Source: an uncultured bacterium (GTDB taxonomy: Bacteria > Actinomycetota > Coriobacteriia > Coriobacteriales > Coriobacteriaceae). Taken from it: a DNA stretch of 10,182 nucleotides. The notes below the pieces were generated by a model, which was not told the DNA's origin, searched no databases, and saw only the letters and a list, made by a program, of their open reading frames with translations. Positions 1-5,946 of this stretch are shown here, one piece after another. Location: the NCBI GenBank assembly GCA_905214905.1, contig CAJMNK010000067.1, positions 1 to 10,182 on the forward strand, in the 5' to 3' direction. The stretch's first letter is position 1, and every line of letters begins with the position of its first letter. Both the position numbers and the translations under genes were made by a program.

Positions 1-2317
1 CGCTTGCCTGGGGCGCGGGCTTGGCGGTCTGCGGCTGAGGCTGGGGTGCAGGCTCGGGCCCGGGCTCCAGGTCGGGCTCGATGACGGTCGCCTGGACCTT
101 CTGTACCTTAGGGGCTGCCGGCTGTGGCTCGGGCTTGGGGCCCAGAACAGGTGCGGATTCCGGTTTTGCTTTGGCGACGGGCTCCGAAGCCACGGCTGCG
201 GACTCGGCGTTGCGATAAGCGCGCTCCAACAGGAACTCCTGCGAGTTAAAGGGCTTCTCACCCTCTTTTCGCTCTACGGGAACCCAGGTGCCGTCGCTCG
301 TCAGGCTACGTGCCTTCACGTTGTCGCGCAGCTGCACGCCCATGTACTCGTGCACCAGCGCGCGGCAGGTGGGGTCGAGCACGGGGAAGGCGATCTCTAC
401 GCGATGCTCGGTGTTGCGCGTCATCATGTCGGCAGAACTCAGGTAGATCATGTCCGAGTCCACGCCGAAGGCATAGACGCGCGCGTGCTCCAAGAAACGT
501 CCGACGATAGAACGTACGTGCACGTTTTCGGTCTTGCCCGCAATGTTGGGCTTCAGGCACGAGATACCGCGGATGATCATGTCCACGCGCACACCGGCAC
601 ACGATGCCTCGGCGATCTTGTCGATAACCTCGCGGTCGGTCAGCGAGTTGAGCTTAAAGAACACGCGGGCGGGCTCGCCAGCGAGAGCGCGCTGAATCTC
701 GCGATCCAGGCCGCGCATGATGAGCGGCTTGAGGCCTACGGGCGCCACACCCAAAAAGCGGTAGTCGCCGCGCAGGTTGCCCAGCGACAGGTTGCGGAAG
801 AACAGGTTGGCGTCCTCGCCGATGCCGGGGTGGGCGGTCATGAGCATAAAGTCGCTGTAGAGTTTGGCCGTCTTCTCGTTAAAGTTGCCGGTGCCCAAAA
901 GCGTGAGGCGGGTGAGCGCCATGCCCTCGCGATAGGTGAGCTGGCAGATCTTGGAGTGGCATTTAAAGCCCTCGGAACCATAGATGACGGTGCAGCCGGC
1001 CTCTTCCAGACGCTCGGCCCACTCGATGTTGTTCTGCTCGTCAAAGCGGGCACGAAGTTCCATGAGCACCGTGACTTCTTTGCCGTTCTCGGCGGCATCG
1101 ATCAACGACTCGCACAGGCGGCTCTGCTTGGCCACGCGGTAGAGCGTGATGCGTAGCGAGATGCACTCGGGGTCGTATGCGGCCTCGTGTACCAGGTCCA
1201 GGAACGGATTCATGGCCTCGTAGGGGTAAAAGAGCAACTTGTCGCCCTGCAACACCTGCTCACGAATGGAGCGGGACATGTCGATGGTGGGGTTGGGCTG
1301 CGGCTTAAACGGCGTAAAGAGGAGCTCGTTGCGCAGGTGCTCGGGAATTTTGCCCTCGATGCCAAAGACGTAGCCCAGGTCGAGTGGGATATCGCAGGTA
1401 AAAACCGAGCGGCGCGAAAGCTCGAGCGCTTTGCGGATGGTCTTGAGCGTCTCCTTCTCGAGCGAACCGGAGACGGCAAGCACCACCGGTTGCAGGCGCA
1501 GACGCTTCTTGAGGATGCGCTTCATGTGCTGGCGGTAATCCTCTTCCTCCTCGACGCCCTCGCCGTCCGGGTCGATATCGGCATTGCGGGTGACGCGGAT
1601 CAGAGCGCGGTCGAGCGGCTTATAGGAGCCAAAGCAGCTGTCCAGGCAGGCGAGAATGACGTCCTCGAGCAAGATGTAGGAGTAGGTGCCGGCGGGCGAG
1701 GGGATCTCGACCACGCGGTTCATCGAGGCGGGAATCTCGATAAGGCCCAGCAGGCTCTCCTCGTCCGTGACACCGTCCAGTCCGCAAGCTAGATAGAGCG
1801 CGCCGTTGCGCAGGTTGGGGAAGGGGTGGCGCGGGTCAATGACCAGCGGCGAGATGACCGGTGACACGTAGGCCTGGAAGTAGCGGGTGACAAAGGTGCG
1901 TTCCTCGGGCGTAAGCGAATCGATACGAGCGCGGTGAACGCCCAGGGCGTCGAGTTTGCCCTCGATGCTCTTGAAGATGGACTCCCAACGGGTAAGGAGT
2001 CCGGGCATTTCGGCCATGACGGCATCGACCTGTTCGGAGGCGGTCATATTGCTCTTGTTGTCCACGGGCTGTTTTTTGAGTTCTGCCAGGTCGGACAGGC
2101 CGCCCACGCGCACCATGAGAAACTCGTCGAGGTTGGACTCGAAGATCGACACGAACTTGAGGCGCTCAAACAGCGGGACGGTCTCGTCGAAGGCCTCGTC
2201 AAGCACGCGGTTATCAAAGCGCAGCCAGCTAAGCTCTCGGTTTTGCGTATACGAAAAATCACGCGGCGGCTTGCGCAACTTGGCGGCCTTTTGCTTCTTT
2301 TCGATTTTGCTCGGCAT
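1..2317 (-). CDS. ppk1: Polyphosphate kinase PPK1, 3' end beyond window
   Basis: The reverse frame is open from 2317 to the window edge, at least 772 codons without a stop. PPK1 reversibly transfers the gamma-phosphate of ATP to inorganic polyphosphate. Visible signatures are NRELSWLRF at residues 26-34 and SNLDEFLMVRV at 61-71 (N domain), and GTGNFNEKTAKLYSDF in the C1 domain. Residues equivalent to the E. coli catalytic set appear at a constant offset of 19: Arg394, Arg424, the phosphorylated His454 (in KCHSK) and His611 (in RFLEHARVY). The conserved core ends near residue 701, the usual PPK1 length. At least 70 more residues rich in Pro, Ala, Glu, Gln and Lys follow and run off the edge. 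Two in-frame ATGs (2323 and 2317) could start the gene; neither has a strong Shine-Dalgarno, and an in-frame stop lies just upstream. The gene is divergent from the arc genes and probably functionally separate. Confidence 0.95.
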   Translation of the reverse strand, partial: MPSKIEKKQKAAKLRKPPRDFSYTQNRELSWLRFDNRVLDEAFDETVPLFERLKFVSIFESNLDEFLMVRVGGLSDLAELKKQPVDNKSNMTASEQVDAVMAEMPGLLTRWESIFKSIEGKLDALGVHRARIDSLTPEERTFVTRYFQAYVSPVISPLVIDPRHPFPNLRNGALYLACGLDGVTDEESLLGLIEIPASMNRVVEIPSPAGTYSYILLEDVILACLDSCFGSYKPLDRALIRVTRNADIDPDGEGVEEEEDYRQHMKRILKKRLRLQPVVLAVSGSLEKETLKTIRKALELSRRSVFTCDIPLDLGYVFGIEGKIPEHLRNELLFTPFKPQPNPTIDMSRSIREQVLQGDKLLFYPYEAMNPFLDLVHEAAYDPECISLRITLYRVAKQSRLCESLIDAAENGKEVTVLMELRARFDEQNNIEWAERLEEAGCTVIYGSEGFKCHSKICQLTYREGMALTRLTLLGTGNFNEKTAKLYSDFMLMTAHPGIGEDANLFFRNLSLGNLRGDYRFLGVAPVGLKPLIMRGLDREIQRALAGEPARVFFKLNSLTDREVIDKIAEASCAGVRVDMIIRGISCLKPNIAGKTENVHVRSIVGRFLEHARVYAFGVDSDMIYLSSADMMTRNTEHRVEIAFPVLDPTCRALVHEYMGVQLRDNVKARSLTSDGTWVPVERKEGEKPFNSQEFLLERAYRNAESAAVASEPVAKAKPESAPVLGPKPEPQPAAPKVQKVQATVIEPDLEPGPEPAPQPQPQTAKPAPQAS

Positions 2318-2352
2318 ATGCATCCGTCCGTTCAGTCCCCGCAGGGGACGAT

Positions 2353-2380
2353 AGCCTAACTCTATTTACTATTGTCTCAA
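2353..2380 (-). promoter_or_regulatory. Candidate ppk1 promoter
   Basis: Reading leftwards, TTGAGA (2380-2375) is followed after 16 bp by TAGGCT (2358-2353). The -35 is a fair sigma70 match and the -10 is weak. It would give a leader of about 25-30 nt, containing a small CCCC-TGC-GGGG hairpin at 2337-2347. This is placement by eye only. Confidence 0.3.
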
Positions 2381-2514
2381 TTTAGTCGCCCGCTGGCACG
2401 GACGTATCGCGCGAACGGTATCTTTACCTACTTCTTACGATGCCCGGCCATAGAACTAACGCTCGCGACACTATTGCTAGCGTTCAATATTCTCACTCAA
2501 CTGATAAGGATGCG

Positions 2515-2541
2515 TGAATAAGAATGATGGCAAGCTGAATA
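2515..2541 (+). promoter_or_regulatory. Distal paired TGAATA sites upstream of arcA copy 1
   Basis: TGAATA occurs at 2515-2520 and 2536-2541, 21 bp apart. The same pair with the same spacing occurs at 5604 and 5625, at essentially the same distance from the second arcA start (359 versus 360 bp). TGAAT is the left half of the ArgR operator consensus (TGAAT, four A/T, ATTCA), and paired ARG boxes in E. coli are centred 21 bp apart. The right half-sites here are poor, so the ArgR assignment is tentative. Confidence 0.35.
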
Positions 2542-2725
2542 TCATCGAATTCGGTCCAAAACGTGGGCTAGCTTCATTTATATACATAAAACCGTTTTAC
2601 CTATGCAATTCTGAATCATGGATTTATAGATGCGATGTGGGATAATTTATAGGAAAAAGAGCGTTTACCTTTGAAAAGGTACTTTAGAGCGCCGAAGTGC
2701 ATCATGGGGTAATCACATGCGATAT

Positions 2726-2760
2726 ACCGTTCATCGCACTTTGTTGACCGTTCGGGGGCG
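2726..2760 (+). promoter_or_regulatory. Tandem CCGTTC elements with 21-bp spacing, arcA copy 1
   Basis: CCGTTCA at 2727-2733 and CCGTTCG at 2748-2754 are direct repeats exactly two helical turns apart. The downstream element continues into a G-rich run (GGGGGCGAGG) that abuts the proposed -35. Both elements, their spacing and their distance to the promoter recur upstream of the second arcA although the intervening bases differ. That pattern fits a pair of activator or repressor sites on one DNA face. The protein is unknown. Confidence 0.55.
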
Positions 2761-2763
2761 AGG

Positions 2764-2792
2764 TGGAATTGCGGGTGGAATTTGGATATAAC
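2764..2792 (+). promoter_or_regulatory. arcA copy 1 promoter
   Basis: TATAAC (2787-2792) is a good -10. The hexamer 17 bp upstream, TGGAAT (2764-2769), is a poor -35, as expected for an activator-dependent promoter. GAATTTGGATATAA is conserved in the second arcA promoter, as is GTCAGCAA just downstream (2800-2807), where transcription should begin. The predicted leader is about 75 nt. Confidence 0.55.
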
Positions 2793-2809
2793 TAGAGCCG
2801 TCAGCAAGC

Positions 2810-2857
2810 AGCGCCCGTTACGGAAGGGCGCTGATAGATTCGGCCGAAAGGCCCGAA
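2810..2857 (+). promoter_or_regulatory. Structured 5' leader of arcA copy 1
   Basis: Two stem-loops can be drawn. A perfect stem pairs AGCGCCC (2810-2816) with GGGCGCT (2826-2832) around a 9-nt loop. A second stem pairs TTCGGCC (2839-2845) with GGCCCGAA (2850-2857, one bulged base) around GAAA. The ribosome site follows directly. The copy 2 leader can form a similar second stem with altered bases, which suggests the fold matters, perhaps for mRNA stability. Confidence 0.45.
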
Positions 2858-4116
2858 AGAAAGGTAGGAGGCCATGACGAAAGGTCTGCACGTGCCTTCC
2901 GAGATCGGCAAGCTCAGGAAGGTCTGCCTGCACCGTCCCGGCGACGAGCTCCTCAACCTGCCGCCCGACGAGCTCGAGCGACTCCTGTTCGACGACGTCC
3001 CGTTCCTTGAGGTCGCGCAGCAGGAGCACGACACCTTCGCCCAGATCCTGAGGGACCAGGGCGTGGAGGTGCTCTACCTCGAGAACCTCGTCGCAGAGGT
3101 GTTCGACCAGGTCCCCGGCGCCCGCGCCGAGTTCACCGACCAGTACATCGCCGAGGCGGGCATCCGCGGCCAGCACATGCCGCAGATCGTCCGCGAGAAG
3201 CTGGACTCCATCGAGGACAACCTCGAGTTCGTCAAGAAGACCATGGCCGGCATGACCAAGGCCGAGATCGACATGCCCCTCACGGCGTCCACGACCCTCG
3301 ACTCCCTGGTCAACTCCGAGTCCGAGTCCGACCTGATCATCGACCCGATGCCCAACCTCTACTTCACCCGCGACCCGTTCGCGGTCGTCGGCGAGGGCGT
3401 CAACCTCAACCGCATGTACTCGGTCACCCGCAACCGCGAGACCCTGTACGGCAAGTACGTCTTCAAGTACCACCCCGACTACAAGGACGTCTCCCTGTAC
3501 TTCCGCCGCGACTGCCAGTTCCACACCGAGGGCGGCGACGTGCTGAACATCAACGAGAAGACCCTCGCCGTCGGCATCTCCCAGCGCACCCAGGCGGCCG
3601 CCATCGACGTCATGGCCCAGAACATCTTCTGGAACTCCGACTCCAAGGTCGAGCGCATCCTGGCCTTCGACATCCCCGTCTCGCGCGCCTTCATGCACCT
3701 CGACACGGTCTTCACCCAGATCGACGTCGATAAGTTCACGATCCACCCCGCCATCATGGGCACCCTGCGCGTCTACGAGCTGACCGCCGGCAAGAACCCG
3801 GGCGACGTGAACATCCGCCTGATCGAGGACACCCTCGAGCACGTCCTGGAGGACGCCACCGGCGTCGACCAGGTCAAGCTGATCCCCTGCGGCGGCGGCG
3901 ACCCGATCGCGGCCTCCCGCGAGCAGTGGAACGACGGCTCCAACACCCTGTGCGTCGAGCCCGGCAAGATCTGCGTCTACGCCCGCAACACCGTCACCAA
4001 CGACGTGCTGTACAAGGAGGGCCTGGACCTTCTCGTCGTGCCCTCCGCCGAGCTCTCCCGCGGCCGCGGCGGCCCGCGCTGCATGAGCATGCCCTTCTGG
4101 CGCGAGGACCTCTAAG
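2850..4116 (+). repeat. 1,267-bp direct repeat, copy A
   Basis: Identical base for base, by line-by-line reading, to 5940-7206. It covers the end of the leader, the ribosome site, the whole arcA gene and one base past the stop. Identity breaks immediately on both sides: A versus G before it, G versus T after it. Confidence 0.93.
2874..4115 (+). CDS. arcA: Arginine deiminase, copy 1
   Basis: A 413-residue protein, the usual length for arginine deiminase, which hydrolyses L-arginine to L-citrulline and ammonia in the cytoplasm. The family catalytic set is complete: Asp167 (in YFTRDP), Glu219 (in HTEGGDV), His275 and Asp277 (in HLDT) and nucleophile Cys403 (in GGGPRCMSMPFWRE). The N-terminus (SEIGKLRKVCLHRPG) matches the family start. 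The ATG is preceded by AGGAGG only 2 nt upstream and by AAAGG 9 nt upstream, so the better-spaced AAAGG may be the working ribosome site. Codons almost always end in C or G, more strictly than in the aminotransferase next door, which suggests high expression. The gene has its own promoter and is followed by a strong hairpin. The protein is identical to copy 2 at 5964-7205. Long open frames on the opposite strand are by-products of this codon bias. Confidence 0.97.
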   Translation: MTKGLHVPSEIGKLRKVCLHRPGDELLNLPPDELERLLFDDVPFLEVAQQEHDTFAQILRDQGVEVLYLENLVAEVFDQVPGARAEFTDQYIAEAGIRGQHMPQIVREKLDSIEDNLEFVKKTMAGMTKAEIDMPLTASTTLDSLVNSESESDLIIDPMPNLYFTRDPFAVVGEGVNLNRMYSVTRNRETLYGKYVFKYHPDYKDVSLYFRRDCQFHTEGGDVLNINEKTLAVGISQRTQAAAIDVMAQNIFWNSDSKVERILAFDIPVSRAFMHLDTVFTQIDVDKFTIHPAIMGTLRVYELTAGKNPGDVNIRLIEDTLEHVLEDATGVDQVKLIPCGGGDPIAASREQWNDGSNTLCVEPGKICVYARNTVTNDVLYKEGLDLLVVPSAELSRGRGGPRCMSMPFWREDL

Positions 4117-4148
4117 GTCTTCAAGGACCCGTACAGGTCTTAATACAT

Positions 4149-4170
4149 ACATCTAGCTGCCATTAGATGT
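4149..4170 (+). other. Small hairpin after arcA copy 1
   Basis: ACATCTA (4149-4155) and TAGATGT (4164-4170) form a perfect 7-bp stem with an 8-nt loop, just before the main terminator hairpin. It could be an mRNA 3' end or processing structure, or a palindromic protein site. Confidence 0.4.
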
Positions 4171-4175
4171 CTCTC

Positions 4176-4215
4176 ATTGGGGCGGTGCGGGTATTCGCAC
4201 CGCCCCAATCTTGTA
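4176..4215 (+). terminator. Terminator-like hairpin between arcA copy 1 and arcT
   Basis: A perfect 14-bp stem (4176-4189 with 4196-4209, core GGGGCGGTGCG) with a 6-nt loop, followed by CTTGT. The stem is very strong but the U-tract is short, so termination may be partial. It ends 55 bp before the aminotransferase start, and I see no clear promoter in between. Confidence 0.7.
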
Positions 4216-4264
4216 TGAGGAACGTCAACACGATTGGATGACTGCTTTTGTAAGGAGCTTGGCC

Positions 4265-5389
4265 ATGGATATCAAGACAATTGGCGTTGAGGAATGGCTC
4301 AACGTTTGGGAGAAGAGTGCTACCTGGGATATCGCTCAGTCGACGATTTCGTCGCTCACCATGGGCGAGCTGTGCGCGCTCGACGAGCAGGACGGCGCCA
4401 CGTTCTATGAGCGCCTGGATCGCGAGAAGATGAATTACGGCTGGATCGAGGGTTCGCCGGAGTTTAAGGCCGAAGTCGCCAAGCTGTATCGTCGCGAGGT
4501 CAATCCCGATCACATTTTGCAGACCAATGGCTGTACGGGTGCTAACCTCAATGCCATCATGGCTGTTGTCGAGCCCGGCGATCACGTGATTGCCGAGTGG
4601 CCCACCTATGCGCCGCTCTATGAGATTCCGCGTACGTTCGGTGCCGAGGTCGAGTATTGGGAGCTTCGCGAGGAGCTCGGCTGGAAGCCCGATATCGAAC
4701 AGCTCAAGCGCCTGGTTCGCCCCACCACCAAGCTCATCTGCATCAATAACGCATCGAACCCCATCGGTGCGGTGCTCGATGCCGATACGCTCGGCCAGAT
4801 TGCCGAGATCGCCCGTTCGGTGGGCGCCTACGTGCTGTGCGATGAGGTGTATCTGCCGCTCGAGAACACCGAGTCCTTTATATCGATGGCCGACGTGTAC
4901 GAGAAGGCCATCGTCACCAACTCGGTGTCCAAGACCTATTCGACGCCTGCGGCTCGCGTGGGCTGGGTCGTGGCCGACGAAGAGGTCTCCAACCGCATCC
5001 GCACCTATCGTGACTACACCATGATCTGCGGCGGCGTGTTCAACGACGCCCTGGCGACCTACGTGCTCGAGCACAAGGACAAGATTCTCGAACGCAACCG
5101 CAAGATCGTGTTTGGCAACCGCGATATCGCGCAGGCTTGGATCGACACGCAGCATCGTGTCTCCTGGACGGCCCCGCAGGGTGTGTCCACCTCGTTTATC
5201 AAGCTGGACATTCCCGAGGATGACGAGGAGTTCTGCAAGCGCTTGCTGACCGAGAGGGGAGTGCTGTTGGTTCCCGGCAGCCGCTTTGAGCTTCCCTGCG
5301 GCGCACGCCTGGGCTACTGCGCGAGCGAGGACGTTCTGCGCGAGGGGCTGAGGCTTCTGGGCGAGGCACTGGCGGAGTTCGATCGCTAG
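4265..5389 (+). CDS. arcT: PLP-dependent class I/II aminotransferase (ArcT-like)
   Basis: A 374-residue fold-type I aminotransferase. Landmarks in order: NPIG at 165-168 (NPTG in most relatives), the PLP-ring aspartate and tyrosine Asp193 and Tyr196 (CDEVY), the Schiff-base lysine Lys223 in SVSKTYS, the PAARVGW segment just after it, and Arg348 (GARLGY), which should bind the substrate carboxylate. The ATG at 4265 is chosen because GGAG lies 7 nt upstream. In-frame starts at 4211 (TTG) and 4238 (ATG) lack a well-placed ribosome site. An aminotransferase gene called arcT occurs in the arginine deiminase clusters of Lactobacillus sakei and Lactococcus lactis, which supports the symbol by context and length. 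The amino donor and acceptor cannot be read from sequence. Its third codon positions carry more T than arcA. It sits between the two arcA copies with a strong hairpin on each side. Confidence 0.75.
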   Translation: MDIKTIGVEEWLNVWEKSATWDIAQSTISSLTMGELCALDEQDGATFYERLDREKMNYGWIEGSPEFKAEVAKLYRREVNPDHILQTNGCTGANLNAIMAVVEPGDHVIAEWPTYAPLYEIPRTFGAEVEYWELREELGWKPDIEQLKRLVRPTTKLICINNASNPIGAVLDADTLGQIAEIARSVGAYVLCDEVYLPLENTESFISMADVYEKAIVTNSVSKTYSTPAARVGWVVADEEVSNRIRTYRDYTMICGGVFNDALATYVLEHKDKILERNRKIVFGNRDIAQAWIDTQHRVSWTAPQGVSTSFIKLDIPEDDEEFCKRLLTERGVLLVPGSRFELPCGARLGYCASEDVLREGLRLLGEALAEFDR

Positions 5390-5438
5390 GATCACGACTC
5401 CCTTCGAAGGCCGTATTCAAATTGGCCGACGATAATCG

Positions 5439-5480
5439 AAAAAGGGCCTGTTTCCCTAGGGGAAGCGGGCCCTTTTTTCT
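5439..5480 (+). terminator. Rho-independent terminator after arcT
   Basis: AAAAAGGGCC (5439-5448) pairs with GGCCCTTTTT, with an inner TTTCCC/GGGGAA stem, ending in TTTTTTCT at 5473-5480. It is the best canonical terminator in the window. The A-run on the left flank would also let it work on the other strand. Confidence 0.88.
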
Positions 5481-5553
5481 ATACCGAGAAGTCAAGTTGT
5501 TACAAATGGGGCCGTAAAGCAAGCCGGTATTCGCTGGGCCTTATACTGAGCTT

Positions 5554-5600
5554 CCGGTGAACGGTATCAAGCGTCTGGTAAACGGTAATTCGTTTACCAG
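5554..5600 (-). promoter_or_regulatory. Operator-like cluster: repeated ACCGTT motif and 26-bp palindrome
   Basis: CCGGTGAACGGTA (5554-5566) and CTGGTAAACGGTA (5575-5587) are near-identical direct repeats 21 bp apart. Read on the minus strand they are TACCGTTCACCGG and TACCGTTTACCAG, the motif found before both arcA promoters. The second also forms the left arm of a perfect inverted repeat, CTGGTAAACG (5575-5584) and CGTTTACCAG (5591-5600), with a 6-bp centre. It lies about 370 bp upstream of the second arcA and follows the arcT terminator. Confidence 0.5.
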
Positions 5601-5603
5601 AAA

Positions 5604-5630
5604 TGAATAGGACAAACTTTTTTCTGAATA
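5604..5630 (+). promoter_or_regulatory. Distal paired TGAATA sites upstream of arcA copy 2
   Basis: TGAATA at 5604-5609 and 5625-5630, 21 bp apart, mirror the pair at 2515 and 2536. The second site, TGAAT-AAAA-ATGAA, is the closest approach to an ArgR box (three of five right-half bases match). Confidence 0.35.
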
Positions 5631-5814
5631 AAAATGAAAATGGTTGAGACGCGGTATGAATCGCTAATTCTATTCATAGCTCTATTGGAAATATGCAATT
5701 TGAGGGTGGTTTAATAAAGTTTAGTTCCATTTGATTATTGGATTGAATACGCGTTTAAGCACGTAAATACACTTTATTAAATCGAAGTGTGCCATGCGTG
5801 AAGTATATGTGTAT

Positions 5815-5850
5815 GCCGTTCACCCCTCATATAAAACCGTTCGGGGGCGA
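5815..5850 (+). promoter_or_regulatory. Tandem CCGTTC elements with 21-bp spacing, arcA copy 2
   Basis: CCGTTCA (5816-5822) and CCGTTCG (5837-5843) with the G-rich extension mirror those at 2727 and 2748. The intervening bases are largely different, so spacing and motif appear to be what is preserved. Confidence 0.55.
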
Positions 5851-5852
5851 GG

Positions 5853-5881
5853 TGGAAGTATGAACTGAATTTGGATATAAA
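5853..5881 (+). promoter_or_regulatory. arcA copy 2 promoter
   Basis: TATAAA (5876-5881) as -10, 17 bp downstream of a weak TGGAAG (5853-5858) as -35. The architecture matches the first arcA promoter, with a slightly better -10. The conserved start-site block GTCAGCAA is at 5888-5895. Confidence 0.55.
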
Positions 5882-5897
5882 TATGTCGTCAGCAATA

Positions 5898-5946
5898 ACG
5901 CCTCACACGGAGGGGCGCTAACGAATCGGCCCCGACAAGGGCCCGA
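5898..5946 (+). promoter_or_regulatory. Structured 5' leader of arcA copy 2
   Basis: TCGGCCC (5926-5932) pairs with GGGCCCGA (5939-5946, one bulge), one base pair longer than in copy 1 and with a different loop (GACAA region versus GAAA). The upstream stem is weaker here: CGCCTC (5899-5904) against the GAGGGGCGCT at 5910-5919. Confidence 0.4.

Larger units (their letters stand above)
2318..2873. other. Divergent regulatory spacer between ppk1 and arcA copy 1
   Basis: A 556-bp AT-rich gap with no credible gene; short open frames lack ribosome sites. From about 2515 onward it aligns with the spacer upstream of the second arcA (offset 3089-3090 bp), as islands of identity in diverged sequence. 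Shared islands include TGAATA at 2515 and 2536, TATGCAATT at 2602-2610, GCGTTTA at 2661-2667, ACTTTA at 2681-2686, CGAAGTG at 2693-2699, CCGTTCA at 2727, and the promoter and leader blocks from 2747. The part nearest ppk1 (2381-2514) holds a GAACGGTATC element at 2413-2422 and otherwise nothing recognisable. Confidence 0.8.

Noticed and set aside
350..1156. Plus-strand open frames across ppk1 (also 1187-1792 and 1934-2359)
   Set aside because: They lie antisense to a continuous frame carrying all PPK1 catalytic residues, and their translations look like nothing known.
2616..4124. 502-codon open frame antisense to arcA copy 1, with its 456-codon counterpart at 5889-7259
   Set aside because: They mirror arcA, whose codons nearly all end in C or G, which removes stops from the complementary frame. 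The predicted proteins are low-complexity Val/Gly/Leu/Asp-rich sequence with no recognisable fold, and arcA itself has a complete active site.
5794..5868. 24-codon frame upstream of arcA copy 2
   Set aside because: No ribosome site, overlaps the predicted promoter elements, and the homologous position upstream of copy 1 meets a stop after two codons.
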